Of a stretch of DNA of 64,000 nt, positions 1 through 11,709 are shown in pieces. The notes under the pieces are model-generated. The model saw only the letters and a list, made by a program, of their open reading frames with translations. It had not been told where the DNA came from and ran no database searches. Location: positions 58,186,609 to 58,250,608 of the forward strand of contig CP136066.1 of NCBI GenBank assembly GCA_032622095.1, in the 5' to 3' direction. Numbering within the stretch: position 1 is the first letter of the stretch; each line of letters starts with the position of its first letter. This stretch comes from Siphonodentalium dalli. Taxonomy: Eukaryota > Mollusca > Scaphopoda > Gadilida > Siphonodentaliidae. The translations under genes and the position numbers were made by a program.

Positions 1-147
1 TAACCACAGTTATGTTGATGTTTGCTCCGAGTTCCCCCTGCACTATTGTTTGGGTCTTCAGACTCTTCATGCACTTTTATTAACTTTCGATGGAATTTCC
101 CCCCTGTACTATTATTTGGGCCTGCACTTTTATTTGGATCCCGAGAG
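1..147. mobile_element. 3' part of a TA-flanked terminal-inverted-repeat element
   Basis: The segment has alternating 'ctgcact' and 'ttatttggg' motifs and ends in GGATCCCGAGAG followed by TA. The same end (GGAGCCCGAGAG + TA) closes a complete copy at 51628-52064, so this is the right part of a member of that family. Its left end lies outside the window. A short open frame at 22-267 crosses it but is repeat sequence. Confidence 0.6.
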
Positions 148-318
148 TATAGAAGTAGCACTGACAATATTGGAACAATGAAAACAGCCACAAAGGTTAC
201 AGACGAGAAGTTACCGACCATTTCCCCCATTCATGAAACAATCCTGAAGATGAAGATTCCATCATGATTTTGAATCTGAAAAGGCTATTTGTGAGGATTT
301 AAATGTTACACCGAACAA

Positions 319-683
319 CAGGGGCGCCGGAAGAGGGGGGGCAGCTGACCCCCCTGCCCTTGACCAAGGGGGTCGAGCGGGGGCAGGACTTGCCCTTTTT
401 CTGGAGACAGAAAATGCTTTTTGTGTGTTTAATCTCGTGTTTTTATAGCAAAATGTGACTTTTTTGGTCCAAATACCACCAATTTCACAAGGAATATTAA
501 TTTTTTGTCAATTTTATCACAAAACGGCCATAAAAACCGACAAATACCATTAAAATAGGGATTTTTGCCGCAATGAATTTATGGTTATTTTCCCGAGTTT
601 GCGGAGAAAATGCCTTTTTTTGCGGAAAAGTGCCCTTTTTGTAGGCTCTGCCCCCCTGCCCTTGGATGCTTCCGGCGCCCCTG
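319..683. mobile_element. Small hAT-type element with perfect 8-bp duplication
   Basis: The ends are perfect 15-bp inverted repeats (CAGGGGCGCCGGAAG and its complement). They are flanked by an exact 8-bp direct repeat, CCGAACAA, at 311-318 and 684-691, which is the hAT hallmark. Length is 365 bp and there is no coding sequence. Removing it rejoins the reading frame of the fossil transposase around it, which confirms the borders. Confidence 0.9.
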
Positions 684-927
684 CCGAACAAGAAACATTG
701 GAATTTCTGCATGAAGCAACTTCTTTGGACCCATGTTCCAAACAAATGCCGTATGTAGCTCATAAGAAAAAACTTGAAATATTGTCCACCATAAAAACCA
801 AAACTGTTTCTCTGCATGAACTTGAACATCTCAGAATGTTACTAATGGTGTCGATACAACTCAGACTGAATGTTTTCGTGAACCTTCTAAGGATTCAACT
901 ATAAGTGACAAAAATGATATTCTTCAA

Positions 928-1312
928 CAGTAATCCAGGCAAGCCTAGCATCACTAAATTCACCCTCTGGGGACCTCATTCTGATTAGGCCCTCAACTGC
1001 TATGGTAGACCTAGGATCAGATTGAAGTTCCCCAGTTGAAGTTGGTGATGTTCACCAATTGGGCACCTCGATTATGCATTTTATCTGCTGCAAATTAGGG
1101 GATATAGAAACTTCCCAGAAGGGAAAATGTAACTAAAAACAATGTTAATTTGAGGCTATAGATACTTCCCAGAAGATTAGGCATAAGCAGAATGAAGTCT
1201 CCAGAGGGTGAATTTGGTGATGCTAGCCTGCTATGCGGGATAGCATCACTAAATTCACCCTCTGGGGACCTTATTCTGCAAATAACAGACACGCTATTTG
1301 CAGGCTTGCATT
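928..1312. repeat. Foldback repeat, family G
   Basis: Inverted copies of a motif containing TTCACCCTCTGGGGACCTCA lie near 950 and, in the other orientation, near 1200, with a third near 1250. The block sits between two parts of the fossil hAT transposase, so it is an insertion. Fragments recur at 3060-3290, 27140-27300, 32215-32275 and 32890-33320. No target duplication was identified. Confidence 0.65.
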
Positions 1313-1543
1313 CAGCCATGGCAGCCAACTGCTAAGCTTTTGAGTGCTCTCCAAAAACTGTTTGGAAATGCTTTCGAAGAGGCTGATATTCTTTCTAAAA
1401 GTGACTGTATCGATGCGAGAGTTGCAAAGGAAGTGGCTTAATTTGAAACCGAAAAATCGATACCGCATGACAGTGACCCATAGAAATGGTGGAAAGTCAA
1501 CGAACCTAAATTTCCATTTCTCAAAATATGATAAACTAGAGGT

Positions 1544-2330
1544 GTGACTGTCCCAATGGGACTATGGATACCCCCGTGTTTTTAAAATACTAAGATGTTT
1601 CACATGTCAGTAAACATTTAGTTAAAATAATAAAATAAACAGTTCCCATTGCAGGTGTACAACCATAACCCTAATCTTAAACCTATTGACCGAAAAATGT
1701 AGGAATAAAAGCTTGGACAAAATTATGTATGTTGCGAAAAAAATTCTAAGTCGAAAAAGGGGAATAACTCCACACAAAATATGTCGGACAGACGTCATAA
1801 TCGCAGGAGCACAGGTTCCCATGGTACTAAATATCAGTGCCAAGATTAAAAAACATTGACAGAAAAATGTAGGAATAAAAGCTCGGACAAAATTATGCAT
1901 GTTGCAAAAAAGTTTCTAAGTAAAAAAAAGGGGGCTAACTCAACCAAAAAATGTCGGACAGACGTCATAATCGCAGGTGCACAAGTTCCCATGGTACTAA
2001 ATATCTGTGCCACGTTTTAAAAAAATTGACCGAAAAATGTAGGAATAAAAGCTCGGACAAAAGTTACATGTTGCGAAAAAATTCTAAGTCGAAAAAGGGG
2101 GATAACTCCACCAAAAAAAGTCCGACAGACATCATAATCGCAGGTGCACAGGTTTCCATGGTGGTTGATGTCTGTACCAAGTTTCAAGGAAATTGATCAA
2201 AAAACGACTGAGAAAAACTCCAGACATATTTGTGTCCACGGATGGACGACGGACGGACGGACGGACGGACAAGCTGACTCCAGTATACCCCCCCCCTAAC
2301 TTCATTGCGGGGGGGTATAATTATGCTTTT
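1544..2330 (+). mobile_element. Pearl-like element with about three tandem core units
   Basis: About three units of roughly 150-175 bp (phrases such as 'aatgtaggaataaaagctcg' and 'tcggacagacgtcataatcg' recur) are followed by (ACGG)n at about 2240-2270 and a hairpin tatacccccc...ggggggtata at about 2284-2318. This order (core repeats, ACGG microsatellite, terminal hairpin) matches the bivalve 'pearl' family and related non-autonomous Helitron-like elements. It interrupts the fossil hAT transposase between the WW motif and the SERVFS motif, which fixes both borders within a few bases. A related block lies at 38150-38570. Confidence 0.75.
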
Positions 2331-2440
2331 CTATTCCTGCCACTTCTGTGGCCAGTGAGAGAGTATTCTCTGCGGCAGGAGACATTGTGAATGCTCAACG
2401 TTCATGTCCAGCTAGTGAAAATGTAAATAAGCTTGTGTTC

Positions 2441-2692
2441 TCAGGGGGGGGGGGGTCGGAAAAAAATTCAGGCACGTATGGCATTTTTTCCCTTTCGATC
2501 ATTTTTTGTACCCACCCACCCCCACGCCAAATTATTTTCCGTTTTCGGCAGTTTTTTCCGACCATTTTTTGACACCCACCCCCCCTTTTAACACTAAAAC
2601 AGAGATTTGTGGGGGGAAATTCACTGTAAACAGCTGTATATGAATTTCTGTGCATACTATTTATCATGGATGTTAACATGGAACTGTAAATA
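2441..2692. other. Low-complexity inverted repeat, no gene seen
   Basis: A G-run followed by TCGGAAAAAA near 2445 is mirrored by TTTTTTCCGA near 2550-2570 with C-runs after it, so the segment can fold back on itself. The rest is unassigned. The open frames here come from the simple composition. Confidence 0.4.
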
Positions 2693-2760
2693 GGAATGAG
2701 TCATTTTGAGGTCATTCGGCCAAAAAAACATGGCTGCCAGCAGCCATCTTGGATTTCAAA
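2693..2760 (+). repeat. Single stray piece of the 57.8-64 kb satellite monomer
   Basis: About 65 bp, including 'gagtcattttgaggtcattc' and 'gccagcagccatcttggatt', match part of the monomer of the right-hand array in the same orientation. It is the only copy seen outside that array, about 55 kb away. Confidence 0.8.
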
Positions 2761-3059
2761 ATTTGCAACAAAATACAACACGATAACTGCTTGTTGGTGG
2801 CTTTGACCACCCACCCATCCTGGCATATCTGCTGGAAATTTTATTTTCACCCCCCCTGGTGTTCTTGGAAAAAAAAATGAGCCTGTCAGCTTGAGCACTA
2901 GGGAGTAGGGATGGAGTTTGACTTGATTGGTGGTTTGTTGAAAATTGATACTGGTTGCTTTTGAATTGTGCTTGTTATGTTTATGGTGTTAAAATTGAAA
3001 AATAAAAATATTGACAATATTATATTTTGAACAACTTCGCCTACTCGGTGTTAAATATT

Positions 3060-3290
3060 AAGTACATACAGTATAGAAACTGAACAGAAGGGAAAACGTA
3101 ACTAAAAACAATGTTAAATTGAGACTATAGATACTTCCTAGAAGATAGAAGATGAGGCCTGAGCAGAATGAGGTCCCCAGAGACTGAATTTAGTAATGCT
3201 AGCCCGCTGTGCATGGTAGCGTCACTAAATTCACCATCTGGGGACCTCATTCTGCGAATGACAGAGACACTATTTCAAGACTTGTACACA
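3060..3290. repeat. Foldback repeat, family G fragment
   Basis: CAGAATGAGGTCCCCAGAG near 3165 is mirrored by the inverted form ending CTGGGGACCTCATTCTG near 3255, around a short centre. The upstream part (aacgtaactaaaaacaatgt) also matches family G at about 1125. Confidence 0.65.
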
Positions 3291-3313
3291 TTCTCCTGCA
3301 AAATCCACAAATA

Positions 3314-3527
3314 ATGTAATACCCAAAGTAATTGACCACTTAACCACAGCAGAATTATGGGTAATTTTTCAGGATTTAGTTGGAAATATGGCTTGTTGCC
3401 ATTCATCGGAAAGCTCTCTGCGAGAGCTTTCCGATGAATGGCAACAAGCCATATTTCCGACTAAATCCTGAAAATTACCCATAATTCTGCTGTGGTTAAG
3501 TGGTCAATTACTTTGGGCATTACTGTA
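3314..3527. mobile_element. MITE-A copy, full foldback
   Basis: Two arms of about 105 bp are nearly perfect complements and meet at CTCTCTGCGAGAG. This copy has the variant CCCAAAGTAATTGACCACTT in the outer arm, and the other arm carries its exact complement. The right end is GGGCATTACTGTA. The TA target fits a Tc1/mariner-type mover. It is non-coding. Confidence 0.9.
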
Positions 3528-3795
3528 ATGCCTGCACCATCTAAAATCCTCCCACTAAATAAAACCAATAGGGTGATAAACACGGATAATTTTATTTGCA
3601 TGCCAGCTAACGCTGCCTATAAGTAAACCTTTTTGCTCGATTCCCTGAAACATAATTTTCTTCAAGGACAGACACATCGACAGTGCATACATTTGATTAT
3701 GTCTGGGCACGTTATGATTACACGATGATGAAGCTATTATTTGGCTTAAACAAAACAAAATTCATTCAGGCCAATATAAAAATATTGCTTGATCA

Positions 3796-3918
3796 TACAG
3801 TAATGCTCGGGGAGAGCTTTCCGATGAATGGCAACAAACCATATTTCCGACTAAATCCTGAAAAGTTACCCATAATTCTGCTGTGGTTAAGAAGTCGATT
3901 ACTTAGAGCATTACTGTA
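3796..3918. mobile_element. MITE-A copy, left arm lost
   Basis: The left tip TACAGTAATGCTC joins straight to GGGGAGAGCTTTCC, the hinge, and one full right arm follows to GCATTACTGTA. So only about a dozen bases of the left arm remain. The open frame across it is arm sequence, not a gene. Confidence 0.85.
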
Positions 3919-3959
3919 CATCCCTCCCGACCCTATTTATTTTAATATCATTTAAGTAT

Positions 3960-4385
3960 ACTTTATTTGCATTACTTAACTGTCAAATCACTCCATTAAT
4001 CAGTCTAATTTGATCAAATTGGACAATCTAAATCACCTTGTATTAAATAGGATAGGATACTGCTTCAATATCTAGAACTGTCCATGACCATTTATGTTAG
4101 GAAGAATAAAATATAAATAATAAAATTTGCCCTTCTGCCCCATTTTTATATTGGCTTTATGTAAACATTTTTCTCATGCCTCAACTGTCAAATTACGTTT
4201 CAATGACCCATTAATCAGTCTATTTTGATCAAATTGGACAATCTAAATCACCTTGTAATATATAAGAGAATCACCTTGTAATATATAAGATAGGATACTG
4301 CTTCAATATCTAGAACTGTCCATGGCCATTTATGTTAGGAGGAATAAAATATAAAAAATAAAATTTGCCTTGCCGCCTCAGTTTT
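3960..4385. repeat. Two direct copies of a roughly 220-bp dispersed repeat
   Basis: The phrases 'atcaaattggacaatctaaa' and 'actgtccatg...atttatgttagga' occur near 4013/4227 and 4075/4315. A third copy is at about 27770-27960. It is non-coding and its class is unknown. AT-rich sequence of no evident content follows to 4551. Confidence 0.65.
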
Positions 4386-4551
4386 CTGAAAATTTATTTA
4401 TATTTATTTGCCTTACTATCACTTGATATTCACAGTTAGTTGTATGGACTGATATTTTCCCCAGTGGCTAGAGGGGTTCCATTTCCCAACCAAAAGTGGA
4501 AATCCTGAATATGCTATTCTGTGGTATACTTTTATAATGGATGGGAGAATC

Positions 4552-4768
4552 TACAGTAATGCCCTAAATAATCGACTCCTTAACCACAGCAGAATTATGG
4601 GTAACTTTTCAGGATTTAGCCGGAAATATGGCTTGTTGCCATTCATTGGAAAGCTCTCACTGAGAGCTTTCCTATGAATGGCAAGAAGCCATATTTCCGA
4701 CCAAATCCTGAAAAGTTACCCATAATTCTGCTGTGGTTAAGGAGTCAATTATTTAGGGCATTATTGTA
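4552..4768. mobile_element. MITE-A copy, full foldback
   Basis: Both arms are present with the hinge CTCTCACTGAGAG, flanked by TA on both sides. Arms differ from each other at only a few sites. Confidence 0.9.
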
Positions 4769-5689
4769 TTTACATGTAGTAAAAGAAGGTCTATCTCTTC
4801 CCAGCAATTTTTATATAGATTCCAGTGTATAAAATAAAAATAATAGATATGAATCGAGGACACTTGTCCGGTAATTATATTTAAGACTTTCTTATGACAT
4901 TCATGGGATAGTCTTAGGTGATGTTTACACATATCCGGCTATCGATCTTACCGGCGAACGCATTAACCGGCGAAGGTTACTGCATAGCTTTTACACATCG
5001 CCGGCGAAGATACGCATATATCCATGTGTCTCCTTTACTTGTTAATAGTTTTCCTTTTATTTCTGAACTGCAATATGATATTGCTGTACACCTGTAAACA
5101 TCTAGTCGCTTCCTGCTAGAGGTATGGTTGGGCAGTAAAGTGAAGTGAAAATTTTTAGAAATGGAAATGTCGAAATTATTAATATCCAACTCAAACTTTC
5201 AGGTATTGCTATTGGTAATTTTAAAGATATTTAAACAACATAGTTAAAGGTTTGTTTGAGTTCATAGACAAGCTGTGAAGTGAGTGTCACACCAAAAGCA
5301 TGGTCATTGTCAGATCTCAAATGAGATCTTTTCGTCGCATACATCTACAAATTGGTGTCTAATTATTCGGATTGGATTTGATATTATATATTATATATAT
5401 AAGTTTCAACATCGCGAATCAATTGTGACACATTTTCCGTTTGCACATGATACAATAAAATATGTTTTTCATTTTACTTGGGCGTTCACCATGTCCATGT
5501 ATACAGGGTATTTCATCCCAACTTTAACAAGTGCACCGCTGGGCGGAGGCAACGCCCCCGACTGTACAATCAGAGAGGATTTTTCTTATTTTTGTGCAAA
5601 TACTTATTAAATGGCACTTTGTAAAGTTATGAAATTTTACCTTGACCTGTATTGCGATATTGGTAATACAAATAAAAACGGGTTTTGCA
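4769..5689. other. No gene or recognised repeat
   Basis: Unassigned sequence. Near 4920-5010 there are several CCGGCGAA-type motifs after GATGTTTACACAT. Similar motifs in reverse order lie near 7845-7945 (TGTATAAACACC), so a long, old inverted-repeat element could span the two, but this is weak. Confidence 0.25.
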
Positions 5690-6292
5690 AATAAACAATC
5701 CAAAATCAAGTTATCATCTGGAAACCAAAAAAAGTAGCAGAAAACCTGAATTTTCTAAGTCCAAAAAGGGGCGTAACTCTGAAAAAAATGGGCGGACGAA
5801 ACCACGGCTATGGGGAAATCTTGTCCCCCCGGCTGGTCTATTGGCATACCAAAGATCAACTGAATTGAATTAGCGAAACCAAAGTTATGAGTTGAAACGT
5901 TCGTATGCCACAGAAAACTGAATTTTCTAAGTCCAAAAAGGGGCGTAACTCTGGAAAAAATGGGTGGACGAAACCGCAGTGATGGGGAAATCTTGTCCCC
6001 CCCGGCTGGTCTATTAGCATACCAAAGATCAACTGAATTGAATTAGCGAAACCCGTTCATACGGACGATTTTCTAAGTCCAAAAAGAGGCGTAACTCTAG
6101 AAAAAATGGGTGGACGAAACCGCAGTTATGGGGAAATCTTGTCCCCCCCGGCTGGTCTATTAGCATACCAAAGATCAACTGAATTGAGTTAGCGAAACCA
6201 AAGTTATGAGTTGAAACGTTCGTACGGACGGACGGACGGAGGGCTCCACTATATACCCCCAAATCTCCATCGGAGATCGGGGGCATAATAAA
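5690..6292 (+). mobile_element. Pearl-like element with about three core units
   Basis: Three units share 'aattttctaagtccaaaaag', 'ggggaaatcttgtccccc' and 'aaagatcaactgaattga'. They are followed by (ACGG)n at about 6222-6240 and a terminal hairpin (tatacccccaaatctcc / ggagatcgggggcata, 6252-6288). The last units are the most alike. It has the same architecture as the element at 1544-2330 with a different core sequence. Confidence 0.75.
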
Positions 6293-6832
6293 AATATTCC
6301 AAAGCTGGAAATTTCATATCTGACACGACATTAGTTGGAAATAGACATCAACAATATGTTGAAAATGTTCTCGTAGTTTGATTTTCCAACAATTTATTAG
6401 TGGTGATTTTTTTAGACCAATATTTGCTTATTATTTTGCCAAATTATTGAACTGAAGTGGCCATCAGTTGGAAATGATCCAACCATAGAGGTGTGTCAAG
6501 TTTGGACAATGTCCAACAATTGGAAATCTTAAGGCAAGTCTGGATGCTAGGATTTTGTATTTTTCAGGGTTCAGATTTTAAAATGTTCTCACACCTGGCC
6601 ATAACCATGGTCGGTCGATAATACTATGTCTTGTTCCCGCCCCCGTTGTCAGTTAAACAGCTATCTAATTTAACTGAATCAAATCGGGGTTCAAGTTGCT
6701 TTACGTCAGACCACTAAACATGTTACTAGTTAGGATTGGGCAATTTCCAGGTTTAGACACAGGTTCAGATCTAAAGGAAATTGCTCAATACGGGCCAACT
6801 GGAGGATTACTGTGAGTGGAAAGTTAGATTAA
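6293..6832. other. No gene or recognised repeat
   Basis: Unassigned, with frequent TTGGAAAT/CCAAC words but no clear repeat unit or coding frame. Confidence 0.3.
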
Positions 6833-7224
6833 CCCTTTACCCAACAGAAGGGCCATGTGCCAATGCATTCTCTTATATATGCGAGTCGACCATAGGTCGC
6901 CTCGCATATATAAGAGAATGCATTGGCTTAACACATTAAAAATTATAAAATTGTTAAAGAATGTAAGAAAAAATGGTAAAAAGTGTTAAAAAAAGATTTT
7001 TTTTAGGCCAATGCATTCTCTTATATATGTGAGGCGACCTATGGTCGACTCGCATATATAAGAGAATGCATTGGCACAGGGCATAACTGTAACTATCACA
7101 ATGTGGTCAAGGAGCCGGTTCCAATGATATCCATATTTGTATGGTTCTATTGAGACAGACCGAAGATATTTTAGGCTGTTGAAGCTTTATTTGGCCGGTT
7201 TTGGCCGGTTTGTTGGGTAAAGGG
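6833..7224. mobile_element. piggyBac-like MITE, type B, with two palindromes
   Basis: TTAA at 6829-6832 and 7225-7228 flanks a 392-bp element with ends CCCTTTACCCAACA and its complement. TTAA targets and CCC-starting ends are typical of piggyBac. Inside are two near-perfect palindromes (about 6853-6924 and 7012-7077) built from GCCAATGCATTCTCTTATAT and its complement around CGACCATAGGTCG, with an A/T-rich spacer. Close relatives are at 40929-41310 and 56358-56749. Confidence 0.9.
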
Positions 7225-7228
7225 TTAA

Positions 7229-7939
7229 AGCCCAACGTGGTGCGTACATGGATTTACGTGAACTTGTGAGTTTGGTGAGATTCATGGTTTGGTGCAGTTG
7301 GAAATTCCAAAGATGAACAGTCCCACACCTCCAAATCAAGCCCTCCAGACCCGTCCCTGTGTATATATGTCCATGGCGTACTCAGATTTAGATTATTGAA
7401 CTAATTGTCCATTAAGTTTGAATTCATTGAAACGTGCCATCCCATTTCTTCCATATATATATATGAACATACATGTACATGAACACGCACATTTAATTTC
7501 CTCGAATGCGCAACAAATGTACCATGCACATGCAGAGTATCAGTTAGTATTTATAATAATAGCTTATAACCAAGGTGTGTGACCACTGACGGACAGCTGA
7601 TTAGAGACAATCAAACTGGCACACTAACCCATATATACACAGGTGAAAAGCGGGCTGGTCTATCAGCGATTGCACAATAATATTGTTCGAGTTAATTGTT
7701 GAAAGGAAATCACACATGATGGCATGACCCCAGATAAACATCTGACTTAACAGCAGAGCGAATTAGAATCCATACGACAATCAGGTGCTTGTACTAAATC
7801 ATTTTATCCAAAAGTTGAAAACCGTGTAGCTGAGTATCCGGATAGCCGTAATTCTTATCCGGCGAAGTATACTGTATAAACACTCTATTGTTATCGCTAC
7901 TGGCTAAAGCGAATACGATCTTCGCCGGGTAATGTATAA
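7229..7939. other. No gene or recognised repeat
   Basis: Unassigned AT-rich sequence. CCGGCGAAG-type motifs at 7855-7935 echo those at 4935-5010 (see that entry). Confidence 0.25.
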
Positions 7940-8332
7940 ACACCCCCTTGGGGGCTATTTTTTAGAACAAAAATCTGCACGAAACTGTTCGGAGTGTATC
8001 TTGAACAGAAAATCATGTGAACAATGTCAATGAACCCTCATAAAGCTCTCCTGATGCCAAACCTATATACTAAATTTCATCTAGATCCGATAACCCATGG
8101 TTGTGACATATGAGACGGACGATCCAACATTTTCAGATAAACAGATAAAAAGAGTGATAACTCTTGAACAGAAAATGTGAACAACATCAGTGAACCATCT
8201 TTTGAAAGCCCTCATGATGCCAAATATGCATAACAAATTTCATCGAGGTCAGACAACCATTGGTTGAGATATATGAGCGGACGCACACATGGATGCATGC
8301 ATGCACGCTTTTTGATGGGGTATAATTAACCA
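7940..8332 (+). mobile_element. Pearl-like element, two core units
   Basis: Two units with 'cttgaacagaaaat', 'gatgccaaa' and 'aaatttcatc' (about 8010-8130 and 8160-8275) are followed by a degenerate tetranucleotide run (gcatgcatgcacg) and 'gatggggtataatt', the usual end of this group. The left border is uncertain. Confidence 0.5.
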
Positions 8333-8825
8333 AATTAAATATATTAGCATGCATGACCAATATATATTGAGCACACTACAAATAACTATTGACACCGTTA
8401 TAGATGTAGGTCAATGACTCTCTCATTATAGCACAATGGCGGATAAATGAATCATGAATGACAGCGGAGTACCGCCGGAGTTAGTATCCGCTTTTTCATA
8501 ACACCGGCATTGTTATATTGAAAGTCATTGAAATATCACTCTACATACCGCCGTGCATCTAAATACTGAATAATATGAGGGTCAAGGTGACTTGACAATA
8601 GATTTCCTGATGTGTTTACAATGGTTCTAACTGACCCAGAAGATTGTTGTGTACATGTATTTACCATACAAGTGTGAATTATAGGGGTAGCAGGACACAA
8701 TTTCCAGCTATTTTGGCCATCTTGGGAAGGCGTACTGAACTTCAAATCTATGCTCGGCAATTTTCCTTTGAATGAGCCACATCAATTATATCGTTATTGA
8801 GAATGCCTTTTATTCTCCTGCTTTG

Positions 8826-9307
8826 TACAGTAATGCCCTAAATAATCGACTCCTTAACCACAGCAGAATTATGGGTAATTTGTCAGGATTAAACTGAAAT
8901 ATGGCTTGTTGCAATATAAAGTAAGTGGGTGTCTGACCAGGTAGCAGAACTGTCATGTCAAGGTTTATAGTGATCCCACACCTAGCACAATAGAATGACA
9001 GAGAACAAGTCAGAGTAATGCACTGGCTGGTGGACCAAGAAGCCCTTTTAGAAAGTCAACTAGGGAAAAAAGTAAAATGGCTAGGAACGCATTTGTCGTA
9101 AGAATTTTCCACACATTATATATTGGTAGGTGAAAAATATACAGCCAATATGGCAGAGTATGCACTGATTGTCATGTATGGCATTACACTTACTACCGGT
9201 AGGATTTGTACTTGATGAATGGCAACAAGCCATATTTCCGACTAAATCCTGAAAAATTACCCCATAATTCTGCTGTGGTTAAGGAGTTGATTATTTAAGG
9301 CATTAAT
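8826..9307. mobile_element. MITE-A copy split at its hinge by about 300 bp
   Basis: The left arm runs from TACAGTAATGCCC to about 8912 and the right arm from about 9214 to GGCATTAATG. The hinge and the inner ends of both arms are replaced by unrelated sequence, about 8913-9213, which has no coding frame and no obvious target duplication. Confidence 0.7.
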
Positions 9308-10352
9308 GAAACCTAAATAAGCATGGGCCATTAAGTTTTATTCAACAGGCTTGTGCTTCAGATGGGCATATATTTAAATATTTTTTTTATGGCCGATTAT
9401 ACCAGTTAGAAATGTGAGAGTTGCATGTTTTTTTTGGAAGAGGCATTCCCTGAGAAACGAACTCATTCTGCAGATACACATTATTTGCAGGCTTGCCGAT
9501 AATTAAATATTTTTTTAATAGCAGATCATACCAGGAAGAAATGTGAGGTGTGCATTTTTTTTGGGATGAGGCCAAAGAAAATTAAATGTCTGGTTTGGGT
9601 TTCAAGCGAAAAAAAATAGGGTCGGTAGGTACTGTAGGTAGGCTTGAAATTTTATTTTTTTAATTAATTTTTTATTTTGACATATTCTTTTAATATGTCT
9701 TTTTATATTCTTTTCAAGTGCGTATTTTACTCTGCAAGATTAGCATAAAATGACTTTTGATTATTTTTGTAAAAATTTTAATATTACACAATACTTTTTT
9801 ACTTAGAAATCAAATTATTCTGTGATGCTTAAATGTGTTTTATGAAATTTTTGGAGAGAAAATTAAATAGATTTTCTTGAAAACCATGATAAAAAAACTT
9901 TAGGGTAGGGGGTTTAAAATAGGGTCGGTAGGGAAACACAAACCGCAAATAATTTTTTATTTGGCCTGAGGCATTCATTAATTCTCTGAGAAACAAACTA
10001 TTTTGTTTAACTGGCCTAGAAAGAATGAGACAACAGCATCAATAAATACAATTGTCTTGATATAACATATTTGTAGCAGCGCGTCATTTAAGTATTTGAT
10101 ACCGAATACCACAGCCCGCACAGAACCCTAATTAAACTGAGCACACATAGGTCGAAGTCATGCACCAGGTTACTAAATAAACAACTTATTGATTTCATAA
10201 AGGTCTTCAAGATCATTTTGTATATTATTTTTCACCTTTTTTCCACTGATTTGTTGATACCAGCACATTGATATATATGATGAAATTTGATGGGAATTAC
10301 AGGCAGTGAAATACGTATGAAGTCAAATGTGATATTGTATCATTCTGTTTGC
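9308..10352. other. Diverged direct repeats, no gene
   Basis: Two direct copies of about 150 bp (each with 'ataccag..agaaatgtgag' then a T-run) lie at about 9390-9560. The motif 'agggtcggtagg' occurs at 9617-9628 and 9922-9933. The rest, to 10352, shows no coding frame. Confidence 0.35.
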
Positions 10353-10356
10353 TTAA

Positions 10357-11709
10357 CCCTTTCATGACGGAAGCTGCGCTGGTGCAGCATTTAAGATCCT
10401 GTGCCAGTGCATTCTCTTATAAATCCGAGTCTCCCATAGGGAGCCTCACATATACAAGACAGACAATGACTGTGGGGTCGCTCACCAGACTGCAAAGACT
10501 GATAAGACTGGGACTCTGAGACCACAACAGTCAGAACTTTTCATAATCACTTTAAAAGAAGTAGATCTAAACAGGATATGTGGCCAAATTACCAACTGTA
10601 CACTACTGATCCCCCCCCCCCCAACAAGTCCCCTCCCGACTGGGCTCCAGACTCCCAAGTCTTAGGTTGGAATTACACAATTGACATCTCAAACTTTACC
10701 AATTGTTGGAAATTTCCAATCTCACAAGCCCCTTTTTATAAAATAGACCTGATGGTCCTTGTGAAGGAAGCATATTAAGAAGGAAACTGTCCTATTTTTC
10801 CAGGTTACCCCATTAAAAATATCTGTATTGCAGTAAAACAAGAACATTCTATGCTAAATAAGCCAACTAGTTATTGGCTCTTCCATACATATTTTAAGAA
10901 TTACTATGTTGTGAAATAGTTATGTCTCTGGCAATGCCCTTATTCGAATTTGTGATGCCATTTTCACAAATCTGTCACCCAAGGTAATTTCCTACCAAAT
11001 ATAAGCAAAATAGGCCATTTCATTCTTGCATAGAAGATGTATCATGAATTACTATGGAGAGAAAGAGTAATGTAGCTGGCCTTGCACCTACTTGACCTGG
11101 TGACCCTGATTAAACAAATCTGAATCACACATCACCAAAGGAGCCTCAATATTAAATGTGAACTAAATAGAGCTGGTGGTTCTTTCAAAGAACACTTTTC
11201 AAGTTTGCCAAATATGTTCTGGTGAAGTGGTGGGTGTGGGAGAGTTAAATGTCCTGTTGAAAGATTTGAACAATACATATGATAGATTGATGTTGTAATT
11301 GGGAATTAATGACCTCTAGCAGATCTCCTGGAAATGTTTATAAAAATGTCAGACTTCACTTGCAATTTTTAATATTTTTTGGAGTTATGTCCCTGCCCAC
11401 ATTTGACCCAGTGACCTCATTTGAACAAATCTGAATGTGAGTCACCTAGGCAATATCCACACCAACTATGAACCCATACGGTCTTATGGTTCCAGAGGAG
11501 AAGTTTAAAGAATTGTTGACGGACAGACGAGGAGTGATGTCTCTAGCTCCACCAGAGACTTTGTCTGGCTTACAATGTCAAGTTAGATATTGTTAGGCCA
11601 ATGCATTCTCTTATATATGCAAGGCTCCCTATGGAGACTCGCATATATAAGAGAATGCATTGGCACAGGGTTTTTTCGCAAATTTCAGGAAGCTCCAGTC
11701 ATGGAAGGG
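10357..11709. mobile_element. piggyBac-like TTAA element, type D, long version
   Basis: Left end TTAA + CCCTTTCATGACGGAAGCT at 10353, and right end AGCTCCAGTCATGGAAGGG + TTAA ending at 11713. A degraded copy of the shared palindrome lies at about 10407-10470 and a clean one at 11597-11663. The roughly 1.1 kb between them is mostly a dispersed repeat (10900-11540) with 'gtcacc' and 'aagaattactatg' motifs that recurs at 40590-43440. Treating the two ends as one element is an inference; they could be two partial copies. Confidence 0.5.

Larger units (their letters stand above)
163..2440 (+). pseudogene. Fossil ZBED/hAT-type transposase, C-terminal half, split by three insertions
   Basis: Four plus-strand pieces read as consecutive parts of a hAT transposase of the ZBED type: 163-318 (MKTATKVTDEKLPTISPI), 692-927 (YTEQETLEFLHEATSLDP, the 'LDPRFK' region), 1313-1543 (KLLSALQKLFG, then KWWKVNEPKFPFL, the WW...P dimerisation motif) and 2331-2440 (PATSVASERVFSAAGDIV, the SERVFS motif of the hAT C-terminus). 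The gaps hold a small hAT MITE, a foldback repeat and a pearl-like element. In-frame stops (for example before FETEK and KWWKV) and frame changes show that it is dead. The BED finger and catalytic N-terminal half are not seen and would lie left of the window. Assignment rests on family motifs known for hAT transposases. Confidence 0.8.

Noticed and set aside
4919-7945. A single 3-kb element bounded by GATGTTTACACAT and TGTATAAACACC with CCGGCGAA motifs
   Set aside because: The inverted match is short and imperfect, no target duplication is visible, and several other elements lie between.
8536-8760. Minus-strand frame of 74 codons as the next exon of the IgSF gene
   Set aside because: No DxGxYxC motif, weak acceptor, and no phase-1 entry that keeps the frame open with a good donor.
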